Source: Zingiber officinale (Eukaryota > Streptophyta > Magnoliopsida > Zingiberales > Zingiberaceae). Taken from it: a DNA stretch of 64,000 bases. Location: the NCBI RefSeq assembly GCF_018446385.1, contig NC_055991.1:97509712-97573711 (forward strand). Direction: 5' to 3'. The notes below the pieces were generated by a model. That model saw only the letters and a list, made by a program, of their open reading frames with translations, searched no databases and was not told the DNA's origin. Of the stretch, positions 48,201 to 58,713 are shown piece after piece (the stretch's first letter is position 1; each line of letters starts with the position of its first letter). Made by a program: the position numbers and the translations under genes.

Positions 48201-50814
48201 GGAACAGGTAGGACCAACAATCTCATTCTATTTCTTTGACATCATTTTACATTATCAAAAGAGACAAGAAATGCCAAAAAGTAAGAATAGAAAAATACCT
48301 GAAATTCTCTAACCAAAGCAGAATGATTTTTGCTTCTCTTTCTTGTCCAATAATCATAAATAGAAAGCAACCTCTCTCTCTTTCCAAAATGCTGATAATG
48401 ATTTAGTGCCTTTTCTTTATCAAATACATCATCCACATTTCTGTATGAATCCTTCTCCATTGCATAAATTATTTTCTCAAATTCATCTACTGAAATATCA
48501 TTATCTGGACCAACATTTGCATGTTGAATACTTGAATTATGCTTGGTCAACCATTGCTCATCACCAGAATCCATATCATACCTAGCTACTTTGCTCGATA
48601 TAGCTCGTTGTACTTCATCGTCCTCAATTTTGATATACACATCAGGTCGTGAAAAATTTGCATCAGAACCTTCCTCATAGCCAGAGACCTCCTCGAACAC
48701 AGGCACTGGAATCATCCTAGACGAAGACTCTTGAAGGTTGCGCTCACAACACTCCATTTGCAATTCCTTGAATACAAGCCAATCCCACCTGTCCAAAAAT
48801 TCAAGCTTCCACCTATAATCTCCAGCCCACATATAAGCATGGGTGAACCGATTAACAACACATGGCCTTATGTCCAAAGATTTGTGAAGATACATTGCTT
48901 CACCCTGAAACTTAACTGCTATAGCCCATTCCTGAGAGCCTAATAACTCCAACATGACCTCAAAACCTTCTTCTCTCCAACACCTGTCAACATCAGTGAC
49001 TAGGACATTTGCACGGCAATGCACAGAGTCTATGTTCTGCTTCACCTCTGCTAAAGCATATTTCAGTTCCTTATTCTGCTCCATGGGGCTCTTCTTGACA
49101 GATTTCCTGTGTCTCGGAACACTGAGTGGAGTAGAGGCATCACTCTCATCTATGAAACTGAGCAAGTCCTCAACACCATGATCAGGTATTTCAATAGAGA
49201 CAGGTTTCATAACTGCCTGGAGGCCTTCCTGCTTCCCTTCAAAGGTAGCACCACTGTCATTCAACTTGGACTGCCTTGAAAACTGTGGACCAGCTTGCAT
49301 TCTCATTAAAGCCAAGTTCCGACTTCTGAGATACCTAGAGAAGCTTCTCTTCTTGCTATGCTTACTGAAACCTGACAATGTAATTGCATTTTGTGAACCT
49401 GATGTATAAGCATCATGATTAACATTTTTCTCAGGACTCTGCATGACACTAGTCCCAGAGAATACAATTCCCAAAGAATCTTCTTTCGCACGAGCAATAG
49501 AGTCATTTCCTTGACAAATGGCAGCAGCAGAAGGGATAAGATGGGAGCACTTTAAATATCTCAAAATGAAGTGAGGCAAATAAAGGGAACGTAGAAGCAT
49601 ACTGACATGCAAACTCCTAAAGAATGAGGCTAGTGCCAAATAGTCAAGCCAGATTATTGGTATAGACTGTTTAATATCATATATCCTACAAAGCCCACCA
49701 AAAAACCTGGGAGTTGTGAAAACAACATTCTGAAAGGGAAGAAAGTAACAATTAGAACATTTAAGGCCATAATATATAAGAAAAATAAGTGAAAGTTTAG
49801 GGTAAAACTTACATCACATCGCCCCCTGAGAGGTAATATATGTACTCCTTGCTCAGAGAAAATACTAGCAAATGACCCAGAGAATATGAAGGCAACAAGT
49901 TCCACGAGTGGTGCAGTAGTTCCCCTCATCCATTTAAGCATGCAGATGATGAGTCTCGAAATCAAATGTGAATAATTAGCATGAGAGGATTCAGCAATAA
50001 GCAAGAGCACCACAGGATCAGTGACGCCAGTGTGCAAGCTGTTTTCTCTAATGCCAACCTTCTTTGCAAAATTCTCTGCCAACGTTGAAATTCTCAACCC
50101 CCTTCTCAAAACCACTGGTTTCCTTGACGCCAGCCCAAAATCCACGCCAAAAATTGCTGCAGTTTGCTCGATTGTTTGCGGCAAAGGCGTCACCTTTGAT
50201 TTCTTCCTGTGTCGTTTAGGCACATACACAATTCCAAACCTTCTATTCATATAAGAAGTCGCATCAGCGACAGAAGAAGATGATGATGCCGCACTATCTG
50301 AGAGTTGTCTCTGCCTCTTACGCTCATAAACAATTGCATACTTTTTGGCTTGCAAAGATTCAAGATTTTCCTCTGGATCATCTAACTTCTGTGACACACT
50401 CTCAACCACAACACCATTAGTCATCTGTGCTTCCTGCTCCTCGCACTCAGCGGAAAATCCAAGGCGGTTCCTGTCCCCCTCTTCCACCTTCCCCCAAAGG
50501 AGCAAGGGCGCTCCGCCGCTGCCAAAATCCTCCTGCCACCCATCCGTGCTCTTGTTAACCGCAAGCCGCTTCCCAGATCGGAGGACCCTGGAGCCCCTGC
50601 GTCCGCTGGCATTGGCATCCGCCCCTCCAGAGGATATTTTGGGAACGAACACCCTCGTCGATCGACGGGTCCCCACCGAGGGCATGGACGGAACCGGCGG
50701 AGCCGGCAAGGGAAACACCCGAGACCCGATCTCTGCCTCCGCTGCCCCGTACAACTTCCTCGGTGCAGCCCTATGGATCTCCGGCCACGTACGACGTTCC
50801 ATCACTACCATCAT
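42262..50814 (-). CDS. EPCR: Enhancer-of-polycomb-related protein (EPCR1/EPCR2-like), 4-exon gene
   Basis: Exons, in transcript order: 49813-50814, 48299-49729, 43107-43221, 42262-42470. They sum to 2757 nt, 918 residues, with GT-AG junctions and matching phases. The first ATG after an in-frame upstream stop is at 50814. Residues 45-90 are basic (RRSTRVFVPK, SGRRGSRVLRSGKRL). Residues 585-660 contain NRFTHAYMWAGDYRWKLEF, and 718-728 YDMDSGDEQWL is the signature of the enhancer-of-polycomb A domain. FEKIIYAMEK and HYQHFGKRERLLSIYDYW follow at 751-799. In Arabidopsis, EPCR1 and EPCR2 belong to the PEAT complex (PWWP, EPCR, ARID and TRB proteins), which acts on histone acetylation, H2A deubiquitination and silencing of heterochromatic loci. 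The nuclear role here is inferred from that homology. Assignment to EPCR1 versus EPCR2 is not resolved. Confidence 0.9.
43222..44139. other. Part of intron 2 of the EPCR-like gene next to exon 3
   Basis: About 0.9 kb of intron with no element ends or exon-like coding sequence recognised. Small frames appear random. Confidence 0.5.
44671..44685. repeat. 15-bp target-site duplication of the SINE, left copy
   Basis: AGTAACATATTTGAT occurs here and again at 44901-44915, exactly bordering the 215-bp SINE. Confidence 0.92.
44686..44900 (+). mobile_element. tRNA-derived SINE, 215 bp
   Basis: The first 80 bp resemble a tRNA gene. TGGTTGAGGCA at about 44708 fits an RNA polymerase III A box, and AGAGTCGAAACTC at about 44745 fits a B box. 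The element is bordered by a perfect 15-bp duplication (AGTAACATATTTGAT), as expected for LINE-assisted insertion. The 3' end, TTTTTGCCACACAAG, is not a poly(A) tail, as in many plant SINEs whose 3' end matches a partner LINE. The family could not be named. Confidence 0.82.
45869..45917 (-). mobile_element. 49-bp RTE LINE tail insertion
   Basis: The segment holds only the RTE 3' terminus: an ACAACAATAATAAC tail, then CCTTATCCCACTAGGTGGGG and TCGGCTAC. It is bordered by a 17-bp duplication ATGAGGTATAAGTATAT at 45852-45868 and 45918-45934, with one mismatch. It is therefore a very short independent retrotransposition product inside the hAT pseudogene. Confidence 0.85.
46251..48298. other. Rest of intron 2 of the EPCR-like gene
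   Basis: AT-rich intron sequence between the hAT remnant and exon 2. Short frames at 46791-46973 and 47112-47378 show no domain and are treated as chance. Confidence 0.5.
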
Positions 50815-51041
50815 CTGAACCGGCGTGAAACGCCTTCATCATCTAACAGGATCGCCCTTTCAAGTTGACATGGCGACCAGATTCAGAGTTTCACTCGATA
50901 TCCCACAGATTTTATACGAATCGCGATACGAGCAGCGACTTTTTGACTTCCCTCCCAAAATCAAGCCCCCCCAAAACAGGCCACACTGCCCAGTCTTGTA
51001 TCGGCAGTTACAAGCGTTTCAGGTCGTCGGCGGAGGCAAGC

Positions 51042-51049
51042 TAGGGTTT
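51042..51049 (-). promoter_or_regulatory. Telo-box upstream of the EPCR-like gene
   Basis: AAACCCTA on the minus strand, about 230 bases upstream of the start codon. Telo-boxes are bound by TRB proteins, which are themselves partners of EPCR proteins in the Arabidopsis PEAT complex. A role here is inference only. Confidence 0.45.
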
Positions 51050-51099
51050 GCTTCGCGGGATGGGCGTGCTTCTTTTAATGACGTCCGCCGAGACACGGA

Positions 51100-51807
51100 G
51101 GCCATCTGATGGAGATCAGACGGTAAGGGTTTGGGGATCGGGGAGCGGGCTCCATTTACACGTTGGAGGTTTCTGAATCGACGGTGGATTTGTGGAGGAG
51201 GAACCGTTCCGGTGCGCCGCGAGGCAGATTAGACTGCAACCTGTCTGACTGGCGATTGATCGAAATTTGAATCCCATTTTACGAGATTGGTTCGTCTACC
51301 AAAGTTTGAATAGAGCGACCTAGATGCTGAAAGGATGAGCCGGTCCAGACACGGAAGAAGAAGCGACCGGGAAAGGGACACGTGTCCTTGGACTACAACA
51401 AATGATATTTCCCGTTCATTGGGATTGGGTTGCCTTCCCATGGAGGCATACATTTTTGAGGAAAAAAAAAATTCAAAAGACGCCCTTTTTTTAACAAACC
51501 ACGAGAAGAGATTGCGGATGGAAGAAGACTCCCTATCAGGATTCCGATGGATGCCATGATGGGAACTCCGGATAGGGGCTGCCTCTCAGAGCTTGGAATA
51601 CCAAAGCTCCATAGAGATGATGGTTGCGGTTTTCCTGAGATGCTGTCCGGAGAAGGATGGCCGCTAGCTGTTGAAGGTGCACAAGCAGCACTGCATATCT
51701 GCGGCATCAGTTTCAACCCCTCCAGGAAGCTGGAACGTCGGTGGAAGATGATGTGGTGGCTGGCGCCTCTCCCAATCGGGAGAGGGCTGTTGATGATGAT
51801 GATAGTG
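51100..51807. other. Promoter-side flank of the EPCR-like gene
   Basis: Moderately GC-rich, non-repetitive sequence. Open frames at 51393-51716 and 51547-51840 have no recognisable domain, and the latter runs into the LTR, so neither is called as a gene. Confidence 0.4.
51376..51387. promoter_or_regulatory. G-box/ABRE-like palindrome
   Basis: The perfect 12-base palindrome GGACACGTGTCC contains the CACGTG core bound by bZIP and bHLH factors. It lies about 570 bases upstream of the EPCR-like start codon, between the gene and the Copia 3' LTR. Confidence 0.5.
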
Positions 51808-51812
51808 AGGAG

Positions 51813-52166
51813 TATTGCCTATAATATACATGAATCATAAGATTAAAAGCGTGTAACAACTCATAGTGCTTCCGTCATGAGCTTAGTCACTGCAATCATC
51901 GGAAGAACGATCATGAATGGAATTGAAAAGCTCTTCTAATTTCACAAATCAAATCCCTTTAGTCTGGATGTTCTTCTTTGACCACTGTTACCTTTACTGT
52001 GCACACACTGATCATCTTCTCCCATTTCGATTGTTCTTGGACACATCATTATATAAGCCGAGTAAGGAAGACGAAAGGGAAGGGACGCCCTTTTGTCTCC
52101 TTGACGTTTGCAACAATGAAAGAGACGAAGGGGAAGCGACGCCCTTCGTCTCCTCAATGTCCAACA
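51813..52166 (-). repeat. 3' LTR of the Copia element
   Basis: 354 bp, starting TGTTGGACATTGAGG on the minus strand (at 52166) and ending ATAGGCAATA. It is preceded by a weak purine-rich stretch, GGACAAGTGAGAGA. Outside it is AGGAG. Confidence 0.9.
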
Positions 52167-53400
52167 TCTCTCACTTGTCCAAATCAATTCATAAGGTTAT
52201 ATGACCACAAAGACTATGTAGGCCACATAGATTACAAGATCATAATGTCACAAGGCTAAAGCAAAACATTAATTGGTCACAAAAATCAAATAAGTCACAT
52301 AGATTTTATGATGATCTAGTCACGAAGACCAGAGCATCAATTAATTAATCACAAATATCAAATAAAAACAATTATTCCCTACATTAGGAAAAATTGTTTG
52401 TGCGACAGCAAGCACACTGAGTATTCATTGCTAAGAAGATTGTTACACCTTGCATAGCTTCTCTATAGAACGAATCAGAGACATCAAAACTTATCTTTAT
52501 CCCAGATTAAATTATTTACATCAATATAAACATCTTTAATCCCTCATAATGACTATTCTGTTAAGAGTATGTTCAACATCTCCAAGCAATACAATTATTC
52601 ACAATTACATTTTATGTACTGAACTAAAAATGTAACTGGTATCAATAAATAAATGTTACAGATGTAAATCAATCTTAATCTTCCTTTTTAGCTAGAATCT
52701 ATTCATTTTAATCAGTCGCTTTCTTAGTTATGCTCCATAGACCAAATCACCCATAGCTAATAGGAAACATGCTAAAGTAGCATACACTGATCAGAACTTC
52801 AAGTAGACAGCTAAATAGTCACTTAGGGTAAAATTTAGATTAACTTATAATATCAAGGGTCTCACATAGTAGAGAAGTAGAGATCCATTCTCCTACTACC
52901 CTTTTTTGTAGTCATAGCGCATGTGGTATGAATCACATGCTACGATGTTATTCTCTTTACTAAAAAAAGTGCATGTTTTTTTTTCAAAATTTAACATCGT
53001 ATAGATTTCGATCTAGACATACCTAATGTCAAATCTTGAATTCAACAAATGAATTCCAATTTGACCTTAAGCAAATTCAGTAAATGGTGGGTTCATTTAC
53101 TCTGATCATTACATAAATGATCTCATCTTGACACAATTATCAAGGCGATCATAACTTATAGGTATATCTCTATTCACAACTACATAAGCTATCTCATAAG
53201 CAATAGTTTTACCTCTATTTATACTTAACAAACAGAGATGATTGTCCATGTGAGTAAACCAATCTCAATCTACCAACATGCTTATCGAGACTTTTATTCG
53301 AATGCGACCAAGACATATACACTGAATAGATTATGGTATTTTTCATTTATCAAAATATCTTTATAATAAGTTACATTCTTTGAGGTCCTAAAGACTTCAC
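52167..53400 (-). other. Non-coding 3' region of the Copia element
   Basis: About 1.2 kb between the RNase H remnant and the 3' LTR. It contains repeated words such as CACAAAGAC and TCACATAGATT near 52200-52330. No frame with protein character was seen. Confidence 0.55.
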
Positions 53401-53526
53401 ATATCTTTAAAATGACTCTTTAGTCAATGACTTAGTAAAAGGATCAACAAGCATATTTAGTGTAGGAATGTACTTAAGAATTATCTTTTTCTTATCAACA
53501 ATATCCTTTATAAAAGTATACTTAAT

Positions 53527-53766
53527 TTATATATACCTGTCTTTGCTATGATATTTAGGATCCTTGAAAAAAACTATAGCAGCTTGACTATCACAGTACA
53601 TTGTAATAGGACTCCCATTGTCCTTAGCAATCTTCAGATGCTTCAAAAACTTTCTTAACCAGACAGCCTCTTGTATAGCCGCTGCACAAGCCACAAACTC
53701 AGCTTCCATTGTCGACAAGGCTACACAAGCTTGCTTTTTTGCTATTCCATGGGATGGCGCCACCAT
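53527..53766 (-). pseudogene. Copia RNase H domain remnant
   Basis: A frame of 79 codons containing the Copia RNase H signature ALSTMEAEFVACAAAIQEAVW, followed by LRKFLKHL and ITMYCDSQAAI. The catalytic acidic residues Glu (in MEAE) and Asp (in YCDSQ) are present. The frame is separated from the RT part by stops. Confidence 0.88.
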
Positions 53767-53947
53767 TCAGCAAGAAGGTATAGCCAGATATGGATTTTCT
53801 GTCATCAAGGTCCCCTACCCAATCTACATCTGTGTAGCCACTTAGACTCATATATGATCCTTAGAAACGGAGGTAATAATTTGTTGTCCCTTTCAGATAT
53901 CTGAATATCCTCTTTATCGCTTTCCGGTGTCTCGATCTTGGGTTTGA

Positions 53948-54840
53948 TTAGAAATGACTAACTAAGCCAACAACATAGCTTATATCAGGGTGAATACACA
54001 ACATAGTATACATTAAACTACCAATAGCACTGACATATGATTTTTTCTTCATTTCAACTATTTCCTCAGGAGTCTTGGGATACATACGTTTACTCAAAAT
54101 AGTACCTCTCGCTATAGGTGTATGTTTAATGTTGCAATCTGACATATGAAAGTGTTGTAGGAACTTAGTGACATAAACTTCTTGAGACAAATCCAAAAGT
54201 ATTTTTGATCGATCTCTAATAATCTTCACTCCTAAGATATACTCTGCTTCTCCCATATCTATTATGTTAAATTGTGATGAAAGCTAGGATTTGACTTTTA
54301 TCACACACTTTATGTCACTTCTAGCTATTAGCTTATCATTAACATATAATGATATAATGACAAACTTTCCTTTTTTTCTTTCTTAGGTAAACATAATAAT
54401 TCTCATTGATCATTTCGAAATCATAAGACAAAATAACTTCATTAAATCTTATGTTTCATTGTCTTGATACTTGCTTTAGTCCATATAGACTTCTTAAGCC
54501 TACATACTCTATTTTCTTGGCCTTTAGCAATGTAACCTTCTGGCTGTGCTATATAAATTTCTTCATAAAGATTACCATTAAGGAAAACTATTTTTACATC
54601 CATTTGATGTAATTCCATGTCAAATTGTGCTACTATAGTTAGGATGACACATATTGACACAAATTTCATAACTGGGGAGAAAGTCTCTTCAAAATCAATA
54701 CCCTTCAATTGGGTATATCATTTTGCAACTAATCGAGCTTTGTATTGATTAATTGATCCATCTGCTTTCCTCTTTATTTTGAGAATCCACTTATTCCCAA
54801 TAACCCTTCAACCCTGAGGAAGATCAACTAAATCCCAAAC
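53948..54840 (-). pseudogene. Copia reverse transcriptase remnant
   Basis: The upstream half at 54708-54442 reads GIDFEETFSPV, then QMDVKIVFLNGNLYEEIY and AQPEGY, the standard Copia RT blocks. The downstream half at 54256-53948 reads YILGVKIIRDRS, then YPKTPEE and YVSAIGSLMYTML, followed by HPDISYVVGLVS. The YVDD catalytic region should fall between about 54440 and 54260, where the frame is broken and the motif is not intact. The enzyme cannot be made from this copy. Confidence 0.88.
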
Positions 54841-55394
54841 TTGATTCTTTCTCATTGACTCCATCTCCTTATCTATTGCAATTTTCTATTTTTTTCCTTA
54901 TTGAGCTTCTCAAAGCTTCCTCAACTATCTGAGATTCCTCATCGTCAACTGGGAGAATCATCAATGCTCATTCTCACTGTCAAACCTTCTTTGAGGAATA
55001 ATATGACGACTACTTCTTCGTAGGTTAGACAATTGAGAAATTGACTCATTTAGTGGTAAATTACTCCCACTAGGTTGACTAGATTCAGGCATCTCCTGAT
55101 TTGTTGATAAAGGAGCATTATCCTCCTCCTCTATCTCATATAGAGGAATTGTCTTATCAACTTCACTTTGTGTCGAGAACTCAGTTTCTAGAAAAGTAAC
55201 ATCTCTTGACTCTATTTCAAAGATGGTTCAATCTCGTCGCTCACCAATGAAGACATAATCTTTAGAAGTCTCAGAATACCTTATAAAGATACACTTCTTA
55301 CCTCTGGGTCCTAATTTTTCATATTTGTGAGTCTTATCATAAACGTAGGCAGCTAACCCCCAAGTCCTCAGATTACTCAAATCCTGCTTTCTGC

Positions 55395-56050
55395 CTATCC
55401 AACGTTTATGTGGGGTAGATGGAACTGACTTTGAGGTACTTTGTTAAGTATATAGGTCGTAACTAATAATGCATCTTCCCAATAGGAGATTGACAAATTA
55501 GTTTGTACCATCATAGACCTAACCATTTCAAGAAGAGTCCTATTTCTTCTTTCAACAACCCCATTTTGCTGTGGAATTCCAGGGATAGTTAGCTGTCTAA
55601 TAATCTCTTTCTCATTACAGATTGTCTTGAACCGATTAAACAAATATTTACCTCCACGGTCAGTGCATAAGATTTTAACTTTATATTCCAATTGATTCTC
55701 AACTTCATTCAAGTAACAAATGAAGCAATCTAATGCTTCAAATTTATGAGAAATCAAATACACATGACCAAAATGTGTGAAGTCATCAATAAATATAATG
55801 AAATAAGAACTCTCATTTCTAGTCTGTAAATTCATTGGACCACAAATATCCAAATGAATTAATTGAAATGGTGATTCAACCCAAATAGGCTTTCCAAATG
55901 GTTTCCTAGTTGCCTTTCCAGCAAGATAATGCTCACATATAGACAAGTTAATCTTAGCATGAGTGCCTAAAAGACACTCCTTAGCTAATCTATTCATTCG
56001 TTCTTGTCCTATATGTCATAGTCTAGCATGCCAAATTTTATCATTAACAT
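55395..56050 (-). pseudogene. Copia integrase domain remnant
   Basis: About 200 open codons (55395-55997). The catalytic core shows HLDICGPM, YFIIFIDDFTHFGHVYL, LCTDRGGKYL and GIPQQNGVVERRNRTLLEM, giving the D, D and E residues of the DDE triad. The zinc-binding HHCC region upstream is broken (WHARLGH-like text near 56020). It ends in VLNKVPQSQ-type sequence before the RT part. Confidence 0.9.
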
Positions 56051-56280
56051 CAACATTACTAGTAAAAGCAATATTTGAAAAATAACCATCATTATTATTT
56101 GGTTCTATATCAAGAACCATAAAACTATTTATTACATAACCATGCCCAATTAACACTAAGTTAATATGAAGTTCCATATAACGGCCATAAAAATTTACAC
56201 AATAACCTAAATCAAGAAGACAAGTGACGGAAACCAGATTCTATTAAATCTCAGGAGTATACAGGACATTATGTAGAAAC

Positions 56281-57625
56281 TGTTGTGTCACTTTGGAATT
56301 AGAGGAGGGGTGAATAGCTTCTCGCACTTCGATGATGATTTGCAACAGAATAGACTCGAAGCAAGCTCCCAATGCTAGCACGAGGATTTATTTGGTATCC
56401 ATCTCAAGAAGAGGTGACTAATCCAAGGATCCACACGGTGCACACTTTTCACTATGAACACAAACTCCTTCTTGGAACAATCGAATGTGGAGAAACCTCG
56501 TACAAGACTCTCACAAGCGTATAACTCAAAACAAGAAGTAAATACATGATAATATAAATGAAAATCTTCTTGCTTGATCTCTTGTAGCTTGTAGATGCCT
56601 CTTGACTCTTAAAAGTACAACAACACTTGTCTCCAAGATGCTTCAAGAACTGGTGGAAGAATCATGAGCTCGGTGGAGATCTCGTATGACTGCTTCCTCA
56701 TTTGAACTCGTTGTCACCTTTATATTCCACGATTTAGGACTCCCAATCGATTGGACCTCCTCCTAATCAATTGCTACATCAGATCCCAGTGATTCCAACC
56801 GTCCAAAACCTGCATCTTGCGCAACTATCATATCCTAATTAATTGACCAATCGATTGGGTGTAGCTAGATCGATCAACTGATCAATCCAAAGGCTTTTTA
56901 TACTTTCATAGAATGCCCCAGAATCGATTGACCAATCAATTTCGTCTTTTTCTTGCATTACTATAAGAAATCGAGCTCCATGATCGATTGAGCTCAATCA
57001 ATCAGCCGATTGATTGACCGATCCTAACTTGACTAACTCAAGTCTAGGATTTCCATACCCAACATCTGATCAATCGTGACTTGTTGGGACTTACACATGT
57101 CTAGCATCTAATCAACCTTGACCTGCTGGGACTTCGTCACCAAGTGTTTGGTCAATTCTTTGACCCACTTAGACTTTTACGTGCCTAATTTCACTCATCA
57201 GAACTTCCTTATTTCCTAGGTTCACTCACTAGGACTTTCACCTGGCTTCACTCACTATATCTTTCACATTGTCTGGTTTCACTTACCAGGACTTTTCCTT
57301 CTGTCTGACTTCACTCACCAGGACTTTCCTACCAAGTGTCCAGTCAACACTAACCCACTTAGATTTTTATCTTCTGCCAACCTTCCCATTGGACTTTCCA
57401 GTCAAGTATCCGGTCAATCTTGATCTACTTGACTCTTCTTGACATTAACTTGATCAACCTTGACCAATCTCACCAAATGGGCGATTGCTCCTGCAATCTC
57501 CATACATTATCAAAATAATCTTCATATATTGTCAAACATCGAAACTGGTATATTGTGACTCAAGCTTGAGCAAATTCAAGGTTAGTCAACCTGATCAACC
57601 TTGACCTAAGAAAATTGCACCAACA
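56281..57625 (-). mobile_element. Solo LTR (Sirevirus-like family) inserted in the Copia gag-pol region
   Basis: 1345 bp, beginning TGTTGGTGCAATTTTC at 57625 and ending GTGACACAACA at 56281 on the minus strand. It is flanked by GAAAC at 56276-56280 and 57626-57630. Its start (TGTTGGTGCAA, then TTAGGTCAAGGTTGA) matches the start of the LTRs at 27304 and 32376, so it comes from a related family. It also carries a run of GGACTTTCC/AAGTGTCCGGTCAA-type repeats and a cluster of CAATCGATTG inverted words (56745-57030). It separates the protease part from the integrase part of the host element. Confidence 0.9.
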
Positions 57626-57800
57626 GAAACAAGGTTCGTCCAACATGTAGGTTGAGCTTGCAAGTGCTCAATTCCTTTGACTTCAATTCTTGCATTGTTT
57701 CCCACACATATCCATTTGTTGCCAGCTGGTACCTTACGGTACTCCACATATGTAGCTTGATCACAAGCTACATGTTGCACATGAATCTATAATCCACAAA
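57595..57800 (-). pseudogene. Copia protease-region remnant
   Basis: The frame reads ACDQATYVEYRKVPAG, then WICVGNNARIEVKGI, resembling the protease and its C-terminal flank in Copia polyproteins (VDYRPV, GNNAKVKVLGIG). It runs directly into the solo LTR insertion site at 57625. The catalytic D(T/S)G core is not clearly preserved. Confidence 0.7.
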
Positions 57801-57879
57801 GAATAAGAATCGGCTAACAACACTATACTTGCAACATGATGCTCATGGAAAGAATATAAAGATGGATCTACCTTTTTAA

Positions 57880-58713
57880 GCTCAGTGCAATCTCGATCAA
57901 AATGGCCCTTTTTGCCACAGTTGTAGCAAGTCAACTTGCTCTTAGGTCTTTATCCATATTTCTTTCCTTTCTTCTTGATTTATTTTTTCGCAGCAACAAC
58001 ACTAGTCTCCTTTCCTTTTCTCTTTTCTTTCTTAAACCATTTTTTTTTATTCTTAGAACCAGAACTTTCAACTACAAAAACTTGACTAGAAATCTTTGCA
58101 GATTTAATGCTCTCTGCCTCAAGTTCAACATGCTGTAAGATATTAGTGAAAGTCTTGATACTTTCACTATGAGTCATATTTTATTTCATCATTTCCCAAT
58201 AATCAGGAAGGGAACGGATAACTGTCTGAACCTGTTGTTCATTGGTCAATCAAGACTGACAGCTTTTAAGTCTCGAATCATGTTATCCATCTCCCTGAGA
58301 TGTTAGGCCATGATAACATTCGAGCATTTTTTATAGCTATCAAACTTGATTTTTAGTTGATGGAGCTTACTTAGACTTACTCCACTGTACTTCTCTCTAA
58401 GGGCTGCCCAGACAACATGAGCCTGGTAATGGCTCATACTTAAATAATAGATCATCCACCATTGAACTAATCAATATTCCTTTAACAATGGAGTCCTTCC
58501 TTTTTCATACCTTATAGGCATCAAGGTCATGTCTGTGTTGTACTATAGAACTATCAGCTAGTTCATCCATGAATTGATTTACAGTCTCTAGAACTTCTTG
58601 TTCCTCAAGAACGTATTATATCTTAAGGTGTCATATTTTGTAGTTATCCCTATATAATTTTTCTCCTTTATTGAGTTCAGATATGATATTTTTAGTTACC
58701 ATAATCTACAATA
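57880..58713 (-). pseudogene. Copia gag remnant with zinc knuckle
   Basis: The probable start is the ATG at about 58711 (MVTKNIISEL). The gag body is broken by stops. Near its end is a Lys-rich stretch (KKKWFKKEKRKGKET, about 58040-58000), then a CX2CX4HX4C zinc knuckle CYNCGKKGHFDRDC at about 57945-57900. The zinc knuckle binds RNA in this family. Confidence 0.82.

Noticed and set aside
50345..50818. 157-codon plus-strand frame and others on the strand opposite EPCR exon 1
   Set aside because: They are antisense shadows of a GC-rich coding exon. The minus-strand frame has family homology; these do not.
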